This document shows positions 26,601-35,903 of a stretch of DNA of 64,000 nucleotides, one piece after another. The notes under the pieces are model-generated. The model ran no database searches and was not told the origin of the DNA. It worked only from the letters and a program-made list of their open reading frames with translations. The stretch is taken from NCBI GenBank assembly GCA_964634885.1, contig CAZWLN010000005.1, positions 1 through 64,000 of the forward strand. Reading direction: 5' to 3'. Every line of letters starts with the position of its first letter. Position 1 is the first letter of the stretch. The translations under genes and the position numbers were made by a program. This DNA comes from DAINRZ01 sp964634885 (GTDB taxonomy: Bacteria; Bacteroidota; Ignavibacteria; Kapaibacteriales; UBA2268).

Positions 26601-29600
26601 AAAGTGATCTTTACCCGCCTGTACTCTTTGGGCATCAGGCCTGTACCGACATCGAGGTCCATAGAGTCGATTTCGATGTTCTCGTCGCAGACAGCAGAGA
26701 TGGAAGTAATCGTGGTAATGCCTGTATTGGTCAGGACAACAGTCCTTGAGATACTGTCCTGGCATCCGGTCAATTCACCGAAATCGAGATCGGAAGGAGC
26801 AACGGTCAGTTCTGTTTTGGTCTGGATACCTGCCAGGTTCACGCTCAGTATAGAGATGCATTCACCGATGGTGAAGGGGAATGCAAGCTGGGAAATATGA
26901 GCCCCGGGGCTGGTAGGTTTGAATCTCAGCGTAACCACCAGCGAATCGAGTGAAGGTATGATCCGGGGGAAAGAAGTAGGCGACACAATTGTGTATGAGT
27001 TGTCCGCCGGCAGGAACTGCGGCTGTCCGATCTCTGCGGTAAGAGATTTGTTGAGGTTGTATATTGTTATCGTCTTTTCATATTCTTTGTTGTCACAGTC
27101 GGTAATGGTACCAAAATCGATGCCGGCAGTACTGATGGCTATCGTTTCGCCCTTGATCATCGCTTTCAGGTCAACGAAATAGACATCGCCGCAGGCCTGG
27201 GAGCGGAATATCAGCCTGCCGTTGATGGAATCGCCGCTCTTTCCTTTGTTGCGTGTAACCCTTACTGTCACATCTGTGTATTCTCCGGCGCCGATTGTCC
27301 TGACATGAGTTCCAATTACAGTGTAGGAAGAGTTGACGGACGAATCGGTAAGTGTTACGGATTCGCTGCCGTTATTTGTAATCCTCAGTGTTAGCTCTTT
27401 CTGCGACTCGCAACTGTCGAGCAGCCCGAAATTAAGTGGATTGGGCTGGAAAGTCAGGTCCGGCGGCGGTATGGCTTTCACCTCGACGGAGTCTGTTGCC
27501 GAACAGCCGTATTTGTCTGTAATTGTAAGGTAATAGGTAATATCCGTAGGATCGGTTATCGTCGGTTGGGCAATATGTGAATCGTTAAGCCCTGTTGAGG
27601 GTACCCAGTTGTATGTATAGGGCGCTGTTCCCCCGGAGAATATATAGCGTATGCGTGTTGTGTCGGTGTTATGGCATATTGTGAGACTGTCGGGGAAATA
27701 GTCGATGGACACATGGCCTATGCTGGCTTTGAGTATTATCTTATATGTTTTGCCGCATTCGTCGGTAATCCTCAGCGAGTCGATGTACACTCCGTCGAAG
27801 CCGCCGCCCATGAACCTTACGGTGATGGTCCTCTGCTCATCGACGAGATAATCGAAGAAGAATGAGTTGTCAGTAAATTCGAAATGCGGATTGGGTGAGG
27901 GGAGTATCTCGCCTGTAAATTTGGTTGAATATCCCGACAGGTTTTTGAGGATGAACGACATCTCTTTAGACATCGACAGGCAGAAGTTGCCGAAGTTCAG
28001 GGTGTCGGGCAGGGCTGCAATCTGTGGGCTGGCGATCTCAACCTTCAGGTAGAGTGTCCGGTGATTGCCGCAGGAGTCGATGACCCATAGGGAATCGAGG
28101 TATTGGCCGTTAACATTGTGCCCTGTAAAGGATATGTCGATCGTCCTTTGTTCATTGTTGTTGAACTGTGTATTGAACGGAGTTTTGTCCACATTGTAGA
28201 AAGAATGAAGGAAGGAGCTGTTACAGGTAAAAGTGGTCTTGAAACCTGAAATGTTACGAACAGTAAATGATGAATCCTTCGATTCATTTTTACAGAAAGT
28301 ACCGAAGTCGAGAGTGTCGGGCGCCAGAGTGAAGTCGTAGTTGGCAACCTGCATCTTCAGGAAAAATGTGCGGTAGTTTCCGCAAGTGTCAACAATCCTT
28401 ACGGAGTCGAGGAACTTGCCCGTTACCGTGGAACTGTTGAACCTGACGGCCAGGCTCCTGGTCTCATTGGTAAGGAATTGCCTGTCGTCGATGGTGCCGG
28501 TCACTGTAAACCTGGAGCCAAGCTTACTGTCGTCCACGGTAAAGGTCGTTGGGAAGCCGGATGCGTTCCTGATCCTGAAAATACTGTCTTTCGGGGTATT
28601 AGTGCAGACCATTCCGAAGTCGAGTGTGTCGCCGTCCGGAAAGTCTATCTGCGGAACAATAATTGTAACAAGAATCGTATCATAGTCCACACAGCCGTTG
28701 TCGTCGGTAACCCGGACAATATACTGTGCGTCTGTTGCCGTCGTTGTTGAGGGGTTGTAAACTGTCGTCGAACTCAGGCCCGTGGGAGGAGACCAGAGGT
28801 AAGTGTAGGGAGACGTACCTCCCGTAGCCTGCTGTCCGATGGTAACTGAAGCCAGGGGGCATTTTTTCTTGTCAGGCCCGGCATTGGCATTAGGCCTGTC
28901 GTTGATTGTAACAAAGAGGCTGTCTTTCTTGGTAAGCCCCATGAGTGTAACTTCGCAGTAATACCATCCCTCGTTGACGGATGTAGCATTAACTATCTTC
29001 GGGTTCTGCTGGGTGGAAGTGAAACCGTTCGGCCCGTACCAATAGTATGTGCCGCCAGAAACCGTGTCGCAGTACAGGAAGAGGGTATCGTTAGGACAGA
29101 GCGGGCTGTTGCTGCTGATGTTGAAGTTAAACCCGAAATATGTCTGTATGAAACACGGCAGTCCCCATCGCGAATACCTGCCTGCCAGTGTTCGCTGGTC
29201 GTCAACAAAGTTGCAGGCAGAGCCCGGGGAGTTGGGAGAATTGATGACGCTCAGGGATTGTAAACCGTACCTGGCGACATATATCTTCCGGTCGGGAGCA
29301 AGCTGCAAAGCAGCGTAGGAAAAATTGCCCGGTGAACTGGCCACAAGGTATCTCGAAGCAAGTATAGCTGCAGGGGTCGGAAGCGTGATGTCATACTGGT
29401 AAATCCTTGCGGGGTCCTCCATTTTACTCAGGTACAGGAGTTTACCGTCCGGTGAAAACTCCACTCCGTATGCCCAGACATAGTTAGCACCTGAGAATTG
29501 CATGATATAGCTGATGGCGCCGGTAGTACTGTTGAAGTCGAAGAGTTCGAACCAGCCGCCACCATAGACTGCACAGGCAATCTTGTCGCCGTTGGAAGAA

Positions 29601-30274
29601 GCTTTAAGGTAGCCGATGCAGTTGTAGCTGTCGTCGGCGTGCCAGGAACCCTGGGTTGCAATGATGGGGAAGCCCGGGACGGCATTCTCAATAGTGTTGA
29701 TTCCGTTGGTGGTAATCAGGTAAGTATAGAATTGATTACTTTCCCACTTGTGGCCGATGACCCAGATGTCAACATTGTTTGCATGTTTGACGGCAGTAAT
29801 TTTCTCGACGCAGGGTGTGAAAAGAAGCTGGTTCTTTGTCGTTACGGCCCCATTGCCGCCGTCCAGCGACATATCCACGATGGAAAAGCGGAAACCGTTG
29901 TTTTCCGTTTTGTCGCTGACAGTAAAGACGTAGTATATGTTCGGGTACCCGGGTTTGGGGACAATAACCCCGGACTGGGTCGAGGAACTGTGGCCAAGTA
30001 AGCCTGTTCCGTTGGACATCACATTATGATTCCTGTTCCAGACAGTTACACCGTCGGTGTAAAAGAGCAGGTTGCCGTATTTGTCGCAAATGGTAGCCGA
30101 ACCTTCTTCGGTAATCAGGCTGCTGTTCGTCAGGGGTACCGGTGAGCCACTGTTGAAGTCCAGTCCTGCGTAATCGCCAAAGTACCAAATATTACCTTCT
30201 TTCTGTGCAAAGGCTATATTTGATACTACTGCGATCAACAAAACAATAATCTTAGCTGATGCCTTCATGTCCAA
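23636..30274 (-). CDS. Giant secreted multidomain protein (propeller, PKD, anchor-D repeats, T9SS)
   Basis: 2212 residues. Signal peptide to about 23. Residues 25-375 form a beta-propeller module beginning EGNIWYFGDYAGLDFNSG, near-identical in layout to the neighbour at 30601. Residues about 385-545 are Ig/PKD-like (YYWYGPNGF, NANAGPDKKKC). Three roughly 105-residue repeats, each with LxFGxxC, follow to about 855; these are choice-of-anchor-D/Hydin-like domains. Residues about 857-1367 and 1368-1873 are two copies of a 505-residue supermodule (one PKD-like plus several anchor-D domains). A cohesin-like domain and a T9SS type A sorting domain (IYPNPSNGKVNILFE, SYFIILQ, VNKLEVVR) close it. Probably a long surface stalk or adhesin. 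No catalytic motif is seen. Confidence 0.85.
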   Translation of the reverse strand: MDMKASAKIIVLLIAVVSNIAFAQKEGNIWYFGDYAGLDFNSGSPVPLTNSSLITEEGSATICDKYGNLLFYTDGVTVWNRNHNVMSNGTGLLGHSSSTQSGVIVPKPGYPNIYYVFTVSDKTENNGFRFSIVDMSLDGGNGAVTTKNQLLFTPCVEKITAVKHANNVDIWVIGHKWESNQFYTYLITTNGINTIENAVPGFPIIATQGSWHADDSYNCIGYLKASSNGDKIACAVYGGGWFELFDFNSTTGAISYIMQFSGANYVWAYGVEFSPDGKLLYLSKMEDPARIYQYDITLPTPAAILASRYLVASSPGNFSYAALQLAPDRKIYVARYGLQSLSVINSPNSPGSACNFVDDQRTLAGRYSRWGLPCFIQTYFGFNFNISSNSPLCPNDTLFLYCDTVSGGTYYWYGPNGFTSTQQNPKIVNATSVNEGWYYCEVTLMGLTKKDSLFVTINDRPNANAGPDKKKCPLASVTIGQQATGGTSPYTYLWSPPTGLSSTTVYNPSTTTATDAQYIVRVTDDNGCVDYDTILVTIIVPQIDFPDGDTLDFGMVCTNTPKDSIFRIRNASGFPTTFTVDDSKLGSRFTVTGTIDDRQFLTNETRSLAVRFNSSTVTGKFLDSVRIVDTCGNYRTFFLKMQVANYDFTLAPDTLDFGTFCKNESKDSSFTVRNISGFKTTFTCNSSFLHSFYNVDKTPFNTQFNNNEQRTIDISFTGHNVNGQYLDSLWVIDSCGNHRTLYLKVEIASPQIAALPDTLNFGNFCLSMSKEMSFILKNLSGYSTKFTGEILPSPNPHFEFTDNSFFFDYLVDEQRTITVRFMGGGFDGVYIDSLRITDECGKTYKIILKASIGHVSIDYFPDSLTICHNTDTTRIRYIFSGGTAPYTYNWVPSTGLNDSHIAQPTITDPTDITYYLTITDKYGCSATDSVEVKAIPPPDLTFQPNPLNFGLLDSCESQKELTLRITNNGSESVTLTDSSVNSSYTVIGTHVRTIGAGEYTDVTVRVTRNKGKSGDSINGRLIFRSQACGDVYFVDLKAMIKGETIAISTAGIDFGTITDCDNKEYEKTITIYNLNKSLTAEIGQPQFLPADNSYTIVSPTSFPRIIPSLDSLVVTLRFKPTSPGAHISQLAFPFTIGECISILSVNLAGIQTKTELTVAPSDLDFGELTGCQDSISRTVVLTNTGITTITSISAVCDENIEIDSMDLDVGTGLMPKEYRRVKITFKPSSNGQFNGTVIFRYKPCDKEVAVTYSGAKFGINFTAADTVDFGNICYYENAVFKKTFTIKNISEGGQDGSIKDFRVAGDFSRTGIMSLDMKLADKLENGVARTYEITFTPDKPGRFIGSLDIMFSPCDITKKIVLVANLPRLSIKDMPESITLCHNIDTAVIRYTVNSDAQLEYEWSPRTGLSAYDVKEPVITEPSDVTYTVIVRDEYNCSATASVKVHVLPEPDLSFLPPALDLGTMDSCETQLEKDLVITNNGTSSVTLESTIDNKAFAILGSNTVTIPPKGSVTLKVRFIRFSSDDTLQTGTITFLSSECGDVFEVKLTAKVKGKLVSVSSPEIDFGDVVDCDFNNKTRTVTITNTNTNLEVVLDSYSFNPSIEPLTLTEPVTFPVTIAPGRSVTLAFRFDPQDFVECNVECKIPFAMGVCSDTINLKIYGRYVVAKLEADKQSIQFADLTGCQNVDSTTIVLTNTGSSLIDSIYAVHDDNIILPDSSLVLNEPLKPGESRTVTVYFKPNKNGSIAGKIEFTYLPCNRKINVDYTGNKFGTNFSVTESVDFGQITLCQEKSKTATITIANISEGSQDGFISTITPSGTEDFDISSIQAGSLNPGETRTYTIGFAPQSSGKFDGTVEILFQPCDIAKTIRLTGSAVNVGFTASPRLIEDSILKTGSVERVARFTNTGTARINVSGIIKPKDPITITEISPHLPAVLDPGEEIAITMKCAAGDQNSYSDVLVLYGDDPCTFTDSVAIDIKILDYASSMDVFIKCPADSAPAGSTTHIPVYYRRTENLVTNNEEKEFEISLMFNNSLMYPIDEDIINSEIVDNIHTITLRKKSSMAETEGTLCVIPFIAALGDAKISGIEITEFKWIDATYTVSSVEDGCFYLSGICPDYGDRLLDPDSRVSIKSIYPNPSNGKVNILFELCEKGYTKMTIVNVYGEEILTVFEGEPNTGETTQTIDSRSLAAGSYFIILQTPTVTRVNKLEVVR

Positions 30275-30600
30275 TCCTTGTAAAAAAACTCAATCCTTTA
30301 AGTTTTCAATTTAACATCTTAGCAATTAATTGCTAGCTTAATTATCGATTTACATCATAAATACTTTAGCTCAAATGAATTATCTTCATATCCCTATTAT
30401 AATTACAATTTTTCTCCAATTATCGGTTCTTTTAATCTTAAATTTAACTTTTTCCTTATTTTATTCCAACATATTGATTTAATCTATATTAATCATCAAT
30501 TAATTCAATATTAATTAATATTCATAATTACAAATTTCAATTTAATCAAATATTGTAAAAAAACAAATTAAAAACAATAAGTAGATTTACTTAATTAATT
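30275..30600. other. AT-rich intergenic region upstream of the giant protein gene
   Basis: 326 bases, extremely AT-rich, with no gene. It separates two paralogous minus-strand genes and must carry the promoter of the 2212-residue protein at its left end. Several TTAATTAAT-like direct repeats occur around 30480-30540. I cannot single out a promoter. Confidence 0.5.
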
Positions 30601-33387
30601 TTACTTAATAATCATTGTTTTGAAACGACGGGTTCCGTAATTGGTGGCGATAGAGATGAAGTAAGCTCCTGGTTCCAGTCCAATTACGGGGATTGCTATC
30701 TCATGGGTGCCTTTTGGAAAAGATTTGCTGCCGGCGTCGATCATCAGCCTTCCGATCTTGTCATAGACCATGACGTCGGTATTGACAGGGACGTTGGCAG
30801 TCATCATTATCCGGACTTCGCTGCCGGCAGGGCTGGGGGACAGAATACTGAACCGGACGGTATCGACGGGATAGACGACGACGGGGAAATCGCCGCAAAT
30901 ATCGCGTATCTCTATGCACCCGTCGGTTGTTTCAGTCTTGGGGACGCAATAGCTGCCAAACCACTTGAACTCTGCAATTTCGACCTGCGTGGATGTGCTG
31001 TTGCCGGCAGCTGTGAAGAACTCCATGTCACGGAGCACTCCCTTAACGGGGAAGTCCCTGCCGACATCTCCCCGGATCCTGATAGACCGGTAACCATCTT
31101 CGAACAGCACATCTTCAAAATCGAAATTCTCAGGCAGGAGCACAGTGGCATTGAACCTGATGACTGCCTCGAAGCCTGTAAACCCGGCCATGAAGAAGTA
31201 AACCGGTGCGTCGATCATCAGGGGGTAATGTATATGGGTATTGACCGATGCATTATCCGGTTCACATTCAAGATAGACCTTCGGTTTCATCTCCAGGTCC
31301 TTGAAGATCGTAACGGAATCTGCCGCAGTGCAATTGTTAACATCTGTAACTGTCAGTACATAGGTGGTCGTACTGTCGGGATTGGCAAGGGTAAACTGAG
31401 CTTTGTTGTCGCTGAGGCCGCCGGATGGGTACCACTGGTAGCTGAAGGGTGGGGTGCCCAAGGTTGCATTGTTGCCGATGGGTACAGTCGTGTCGGAACA
31501 GATGAGGATATTCTCTCCGAGTTTGACGGCGGGTACGGGATTGACAATGACATGTACAGTGTCAGAAGTACTGCAGCCGGCCTCGTCGGTGACCGTTACG
31601 AAGTAATCTGTACCTGCTTCGGGTGTCAGAACCGTTTTGAAGTCGTTACCTTCAAACGAACCGTCGGAGCTTTGCCAGATAACGGTTTCGATCTTTTTTC
31701 CTGTAACGATGGAATCGCCCAGGACTGTTGCGTCGCCGCGGCAGATGCTCCTGTCGGCGCCGGCGTACACCAAAGGGGGTATATTGACAATGACGTCAAC
31801 GCTGTCCCAGGCAGAGCATCCGTTCTTGTCGTCAACGGTGAGGTAGTAGCGTGTCGATTGCAGAGGAGACACAACCGGTGCTGCAATTTTGGGATCGGAG
31901 AGCCCTTCCGAAGGGCTCCATGTAATGTCGTAACTACCGGAGCCACCGGTAACCGAAGAGCCGAACACGGCAGAATCGCCAAGGCACATTGTCAGGCCCG
32001 GGCCTGCATTGGCCCTGGGAACAGGGTTGACGACCACATCGATTGTATCATAGAGTTCGAAGTCGGGGAATTTTATTGTAAGTGCGTAGGTACCGGAATT
32101 CCTGACAGAGGCGGACGCGACGGTAAACGACGTATCTGTTGACGTGAAACCGTCAGGCCCCGTCCAGTGATATTCTGCGTCATAGACATACAGAGACTTA
32201 AGAGAGAGGTCTTCGCCCTCGCATATCGGGCTGTTGGAGACAAGTTTTATCCTGAAGTTAAAAATGCTTTGTATGAAAGTAGGCAGGCCCATCTTACACA
32301 TTCGTCCCGACAGGTAAACCATATTGTCCGTGTAATTGCAGCCGCTGCCTTTGACGTTCGGGTCCCTGATGGCGCCGACATAGCCCTTGCTATACCTGGC
32401 AACATATATTTTCCCGTCCGGGGCAATTTGAAGCGCCGCGCACGCAAAATCATCGAAGCTGATTACAACTTCATATTGAGACTTCAGAACGGCTTCGGGT
32501 GTGGGTTGAGTCAGGTCGAACTGGTAAATGGCCGATGGGTTGATCATGGCGCTCAGGTAAAGCATATTGCAGTCCGGCGAGAACTCGACACCATAGGCGC
32601 CGGCAATGGGGCTGTGAAAAGTGAGGTAGTAACTGACAGCGCCTGTTGTGTTGTCGTATTTAAACAATTCAAAATAGCCGTCCTCGTACACAGCACAGGC
32701 AATCCAGGCTCCGTCGGGGGACGACTTCATGTAGCCTATGTGGTTGAAGAAGTTGCCGGTGTGGACGGAGCCTTGAGAACTGGTAACAGGGTAGCCCGGT
32801 GTCGAATTCTCAACTGAATTGATGCCGTCCCTGGTAATGAGGTAAGAAAGGAATTTGTTGCTTTCCCATTCATGGCCGATGACCCAGATGCCGACGTTGT
32901 CAACGTGGCGTACGGCGGTAATTTTTTCAGTGCAGTTGTCGAACAGCAGGATGTTTTTCACGGTTACATCGCCGTTGCCACCGTCAGCAGACATATCGAC
33001 GATAGAGTAGCGGAAGCCGTTGGCTTCTGTTTTGTCGGAAACAGTAAAAACGTAGTAAATATTCTGATTGCCCGGCTTTGGAACAATGACGCCGGACTGT
33101 GTGGAGGAACTGTGCCCAAGCAAGCCGGTGCCGTTTGGCATTACAGTGTGGTTCCTGTTCCAGACGGAGATGCCGTCGGTGTAGAACAGGAGTTTGCCTT
33201 TCTTGTCGCAAATCGTGGCGCAGCCTTCGTCGGTAGCAATTGCCCCGTCGGTAAGAGGTACGGGAAAACCGGTGCTGAAGTCAATCCCGGCCTTTGATCC
33301 GAAGTACCAGATGTTACCCTGTTTCTGGGCCGGTAAAGCAAGGGTAACGGACAGGAAAACCAGGAGTATAGATATATATATTTTCAT
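30601..33387 (-). CDS. Large secreted propeller/PKD protein with T9SS sorting domain
   Basis: 928 residues. Signal peptide to about 20 (ALPA-QKQ). Residues 21-375 are the propeller module, starting QGNIWYFGSKAGIDFSTG and closely paralogous to the start of the 2212-residue protein. Four Ig/PKD-like modules follow at about 385-700, each with the dhNGCSAxDSV-type ending (DDKNGCSAWDSV, DEAGCSTSDTV, DVNNCTAADSV). A cohesin-like domain (about 710-840) precedes a T9SS type A sorting domain ending GAYFISIATNYGTRRFKTMIIK. It lacks the anchor-D repeats of its neighbour. Probably exported to the surface; its role is unknown. It and the larger gene look like an old tandem duplication in which one copy gained extra modules. 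Confidence 0.85.
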   Translation of the reverse strand: MKIYISILLVFLSVTLALPAQKQGNIWYFGSKAGIDFSTGFPVPLTDGAIATDEGCATICDKKGKLLFYTDGISVWNRNHTVMPNGTGLLGHSSSTQSGVIVPKPGNQNIYYVFTVSDKTEANGFRYSIVDMSADGGNGDVTVKNILLFDNCTEKITAVRHVDNVGIWVIGHEWESNKFLSYLITRDGINSVENSTPGYPVTSSQGSVHTGNFFNHIGYMKSSPDGAWIACAVYEDGYFELFKYDNTTGAVSYYLTFHSPIAGAYGVEFSPDCNMLYLSAMINPSAIYQFDLTQPTPEAVLKSQYEVVISFDDFACAALQIAPDGKIYVARYSKGYVGAIRDPNVKGSGCNYTDNMVYLSGRMCKMGLPTFIQSIFNFRIKLVSNSPICEGEDLSLKSLYVYDAEYHWTGPDGFTSTDTSFTVASASVRNSGTYALTIKFPDFELYDTIDVVVNPVPRANAGPGLTMCLGDSAVFGSSVTGGSGSYDITWSPSEGLSDPKIAAPVVSPLQSTRYYLTVDDKNGCSAWDSVDVIVNIPPLVYAGADRSICRGDATVLGDSIVTGKKIETVIWQSSDGSFEGNDFKTVLTPEAGTDYFVTVTDEAGCSTSDTVHVIVNPVPAVKLGENILICSDTTVPIGNNATLGTPPFSYQWYPSGGLSDNKAQFTLANPDSTTTYVLTVTDVNNCTAADSVTIFKDLEMKPKVYLECEPDNASVNTHIHYPLMIDAPVYFFMAGFTGFEAVIRFNATVLLPENFDFEDVLFEDGYRSIRIRGDVGRDFPVKGVLRDMEFFTAAGNSTSTQVEIAEFKWFGSYCVPKTETTDGCIEIRDICGDFPVVVYPVDTVRFSILSPSPAGSEVRIMMTANVPVNTDVMVYDKIGRLMIDAGSKSFPKGTHEIAIPVIGLEPGAYFISIATNYGTRRFKTMIIK

Positions 33388-33442
33388 TATTAGTAATCAT
33401 TAAACTGTTAAAATATATTCATTAATTCCAAAGCAAAAAAAA

Positions 33443-34099
33443 TCAATTACTTATCAACTTTGCTTCGATAGCGGTTTTGATCAAACCGACGGTGTTCTTA
33501 GCGCCTAACTTCTGCAGCAGGTGCTTCCTGTGTGTCTGGACTGTCCTGACACTGATGTTAAGCATCTTTGAAATCTTTGTGGAGGACAATTCACTGGCGA
33601 TGAGCTTCAGTACCTCTTTTTCCCGTTTCGACAGTGTACTGGCGGCGTCGGGAAAACTCTTACGGGTATTGTTGCTGTTTATCATATTGTTCATAATGGA
33701 TTCGAGGCTGAATTTACAGAAATAGTTCTCGCCATTGTAAACATTGTAGATGGCATCGATGAGTTCGGTCGTGTCGGCCCCTTTGGTAATATAGCCTGAA
33801 GCGCCGAGCCTGATGGACTGTTGTATTACTTCTGCTTCCGAGAAACTGGAAAGCATCAGTACGCGGGCAGAGGGGCATATTTCACTGAACTGTGCCAGTG
33901 CCGTAATGCCGTCGCTGTCGGGGAGGTTGATGTCAAGTAAAATCACATCCAATTTGTGGGTTCTTGCAATGCTGAGGGCAGACTGTACATTGGGAGCAGT
34001 ACCGACTACGTTGATATTATCGATCGATTGAAGAACATTGTGAATCAGTTTTGCAAACAGATTCTGATCATCGACAATCAATACATTAATATCATTCAT
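33443..34099 (-). CDS. NarL/FixJ-type response regulator
   Basis: 218 residues. Receiver domain 1-120 with acidic pocket Asp10/Asp11, phosphoacceptor Asp56 in LLDINLPDSDG, Ser84 and Lys106, all in place, so phosphorylation is likely. A LuxR-type helix-turn-helix follows at about 150-214 (LSKREKEVLKLIA, STKISKMLNISVRTVQTHRKHLLQKL). No histidine kinase is encoded in the window, so it is an orphan here. It lies 55 bases upstream of the start of the 928-residue secreted protein gene in the same orientation, and could be co-transcribed with it or regulate it (inference). Confidence 0.92.
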   Translation of the reverse strand: MNDINVLIVDDQNLFAKLIHNVLQSIDNINVVGTAPNVQSALSIARTHKLDVILLDINLPDSDGITALAQFSEICPSARVLMLSSFSEAEVIQQSIRLGASGYITKGADTTELIDAIYNVYNGENYFCKFSLESIMNNMINSNNTRKSFPDAASTLSKREKEVLKLIASELSSTKISKMLNISVRTVQTHRKHLLQKLGAKNTVGLIKTAIEAKLISN

Positions 34100-34265
34100 A
34101 ATTCTAAAATTAATTAATTTTTCAAATTATCATTCAGATGTGCAAATCTACTTATATTCAGGGATATTATCAATACCAATAAATACTTATTTTTATACCC
34201 GGAAAATACGGATATAAAATTTCCAAAGGTACCGCATAATAAGTAATACTTTGTTCCTGCCCGAT

Positions 34266-34658
34266 TTACAAGCCATCGATGACGCTCATCAGTTTCCGTC
34301 TTACCTGCACGGCGATGTCTGCCAGGTCAGGATTATCGATTGCCTGCATGGAAGCGGCAGGGTCAACGGCAGCGACTTCGACAGCCCCACTGTCCGTTTC
34401 CTGTACAATGACATTGCAGGGTAGCATTACTCCGATTTTATTCTCCAGTGTCAGAGCCTTATGCGCAAAAGGCGGATTGCAGGCGCCAAGTATCTTGTAC
34501 TGCCTGAAGTCAACGTCGAGTTTTTTCTTCAGCGTGTCTTTGACGTCGATTTCGGTCAGTATTCCGAAGCCTTCGTTTTTCAACCCGGCTGTTACCCTGG
34601 TAACAGCGTCGTCAAAAGTGCAGCCGATTGTTTTTGAAAAATAGTAAGTCACAGTCAA
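34266..34658 (-). CDS. DUF302 domain-containing protein
   Basis: 130 residues spanning a single DUF302 domain: YYFSKTIGCTFDDAVTRV, GFGILTEIDVKDTLKKKL, YKILGACNPPFAHKAL and LLPCN-like VMLPCNVIV. There is no signal peptide, so it is cytoplasmic. The conserved Cys in GACNPP and PCN are present. DUF302 proteins are widespread with no established role; links to sulphur metabolism and redox have been proposed. It is 10 bases downstream of the next gene and probably in its operon. Confidence 0.88.
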   Translation of the reverse strand: MTVTYYFSKTIGCTFDDAVTRVTAGLKNEGFGILTEIDVKDTLKKKLDVDFRQYKILGACNPPFAHKALTLENKIGVMLPCNVIVQETDSGAVEVAAVDPAASMQAIDNPDLADIAVQVRRKLMSVIDGL

Positions 34659-34668
34659 TTCCTTTCGA

Positions 34669-35184
34669 TTAAAGGATTAAATCCGTGTATTCCTGGTTGT
34701 ATATATGCAATATGGAGTTGTACGAGAGATTCAGGTCCTTGTTGAAGAACGGTGGTAGTTTCAGAGAAATGCCCATCATTCCCATGTCGTAGAACCTGCC
34801 GGAAGAAACATGTATGTTTTGCTGGTGTTTGTGAACGAAAAACAATATCTGTTTGAGGTATGGTTTCAGGCTGACCAGGATTGCTTTCTTCTTCTCTTTT
34901 TCTTTGAGCTTCATTGCAAGTGTGGGAGTAGTTGTAGCGTTGAGCAGGTCGATATGGTTCCTGTTGTATATGTGGTACAGGAGCTTTTCACCTTCATTTT
35001 CATAGAGCAGTCGCGTTTGCGAGGCGATACCTGTCTCGTCGGTAAGGGTAATACCCTCGTCGTCTGCTTCCGACAGTATTCCTGAATACAGTATCAATCT
35101 CTGGCTTCTTTTTGCTACGACAAATACTTCATCTTCATAATGCCTTTTGATAATCTCAAGGATTTGGCTGACTACTCCACCCAT
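34669..35184 (-). CDS. Hypothetical cytoplasmic protein
   Basis: 171 residues, no signal peptide or membrane segment, not recognised. The N-terminal part is helix-strand rich (ILEIIKRHYEDEVFVVAKR); a Lys-rich helix (LKEKEKKKAILVSLKPYLK) lies near the middle; the C terminus is rich in Tyr and hydrophobic residues. It is the first gene of a probable two-gene operon with the DUF302 protein. Confidence 0.6.
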   Translation of the reverse strand: MGGVVSQILEIIKRHYEDEVFVVAKRSQRLILYSGILSEADDEGITLTDETGIASQTRLLYENEGEKLLYHIYNRNHIDLLNATTTPTLAMKLKEKEKKKAILVSLKPYLKQILFFVHKHQQNIHVSSGRFYDMGMMGISLKLPPFFNKDLNLSYNSILHIYNQEYTDLIL

Positions 35185-35454
35185 TGTTCTCTTACCTTAC
35201 TGAAAAAATTTAAACCACAACAAATCAATTCACATTATGCAATATAAAAAATTTTAAAAGAAGAATATTGAAATTTATAAATGATAAGTACTAATATTGC
35301 CGATTTTGGGTCAGTAGAAAAATTGTAGGAGACAGATTATTCAATTAATTCATTTCTTTCGTTGATATTTAGAAACAGTCCTCAGGCCTGTCTTCATATA
35401 AGGACTTCACTATTGTACCGGGATTAGTCTAACAAAAGGCAATTCGTTCAACTC

Positions 35455-35490
35455 TTTCTCCTTCCGCTTATGGTAAGGCCGGGATGGGGG
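35455..35490 (-). repeat. Dispersed short repeat, copy 2
   Basis: Reverse complement of 14390-14425 with several mismatches; the conserved part is GGCCGGGATGGGG. The inverted repeat of copy 1 is degenerate here. Confidence 0.5.
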
Positions 35491-35545
35491 TGTTGGCAGG
35501 ACTGGCCGGTGGTTGCAGGTGGTTAGAAAATGCCGAATAATAATG

Positions 35546-35590
35546 CAGCATTGGCTGTGCCGGTCCCGCTGCTCTCGGCTCAGCATTCAG
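35546..35590 (+). repeat. 45-bp dispersed repeat, copy 1
   Basis: Matches 52929-52973 in 40 of 45 positions, same orientation. Both begin CAGCATTGGCTG and end GGCTCAGCATTCAG. No coding sense is evident. Confidence 0.7.
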
Positions 35591-35903
35591 CATGTTGGAT
35601 TATTTATCAGGTTAATACCAGCCGAATCTTCCCGGAACTTAAAGGCCGCGGTGTTCTAAATTTGAACCATTGGATGGATAGCGGTCCTCCGGAAGGTTGC
35701 CTGCCATGAGTGAAAGATTTTTTCAATTTTTTTTTAATTTTTTGAAAAAAGTATGAAATAAATGGCACGCTAATGTGTATATAGTAATAGTAAAAAAAAG
35801 TATTGACAAATTAACAAATTGATAATTAAAGTTTTATGGATGATTTGCGTAAAAGTTCGCACTTTTATTTGATTTTTCGAAACTTATATTATATTTTTGC
35901 CAT

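Larger units (their letters stand above)
35185..35903. other. Gene-free stretch with two dispersed repeats
   Basis: 719 bases with no gene on either strand. It holds one copy of the 36-base repeat (35455-35490), one copy of a 45-base repeat (35546-35590) and, at the right end, an AT-rich block that should contain the promoter of the 35904 operon. Between the repeats a GC-rich, non-coding segment is present. Confidence 0.65.

Noticed and set aside
30703..32142. 479-residue plus-strand protein
   Set aside because: It is an antisense frame inside the 928-residue secreted protein gene, with low-complexity, His/Cys-rich composition and no motif or start signal.
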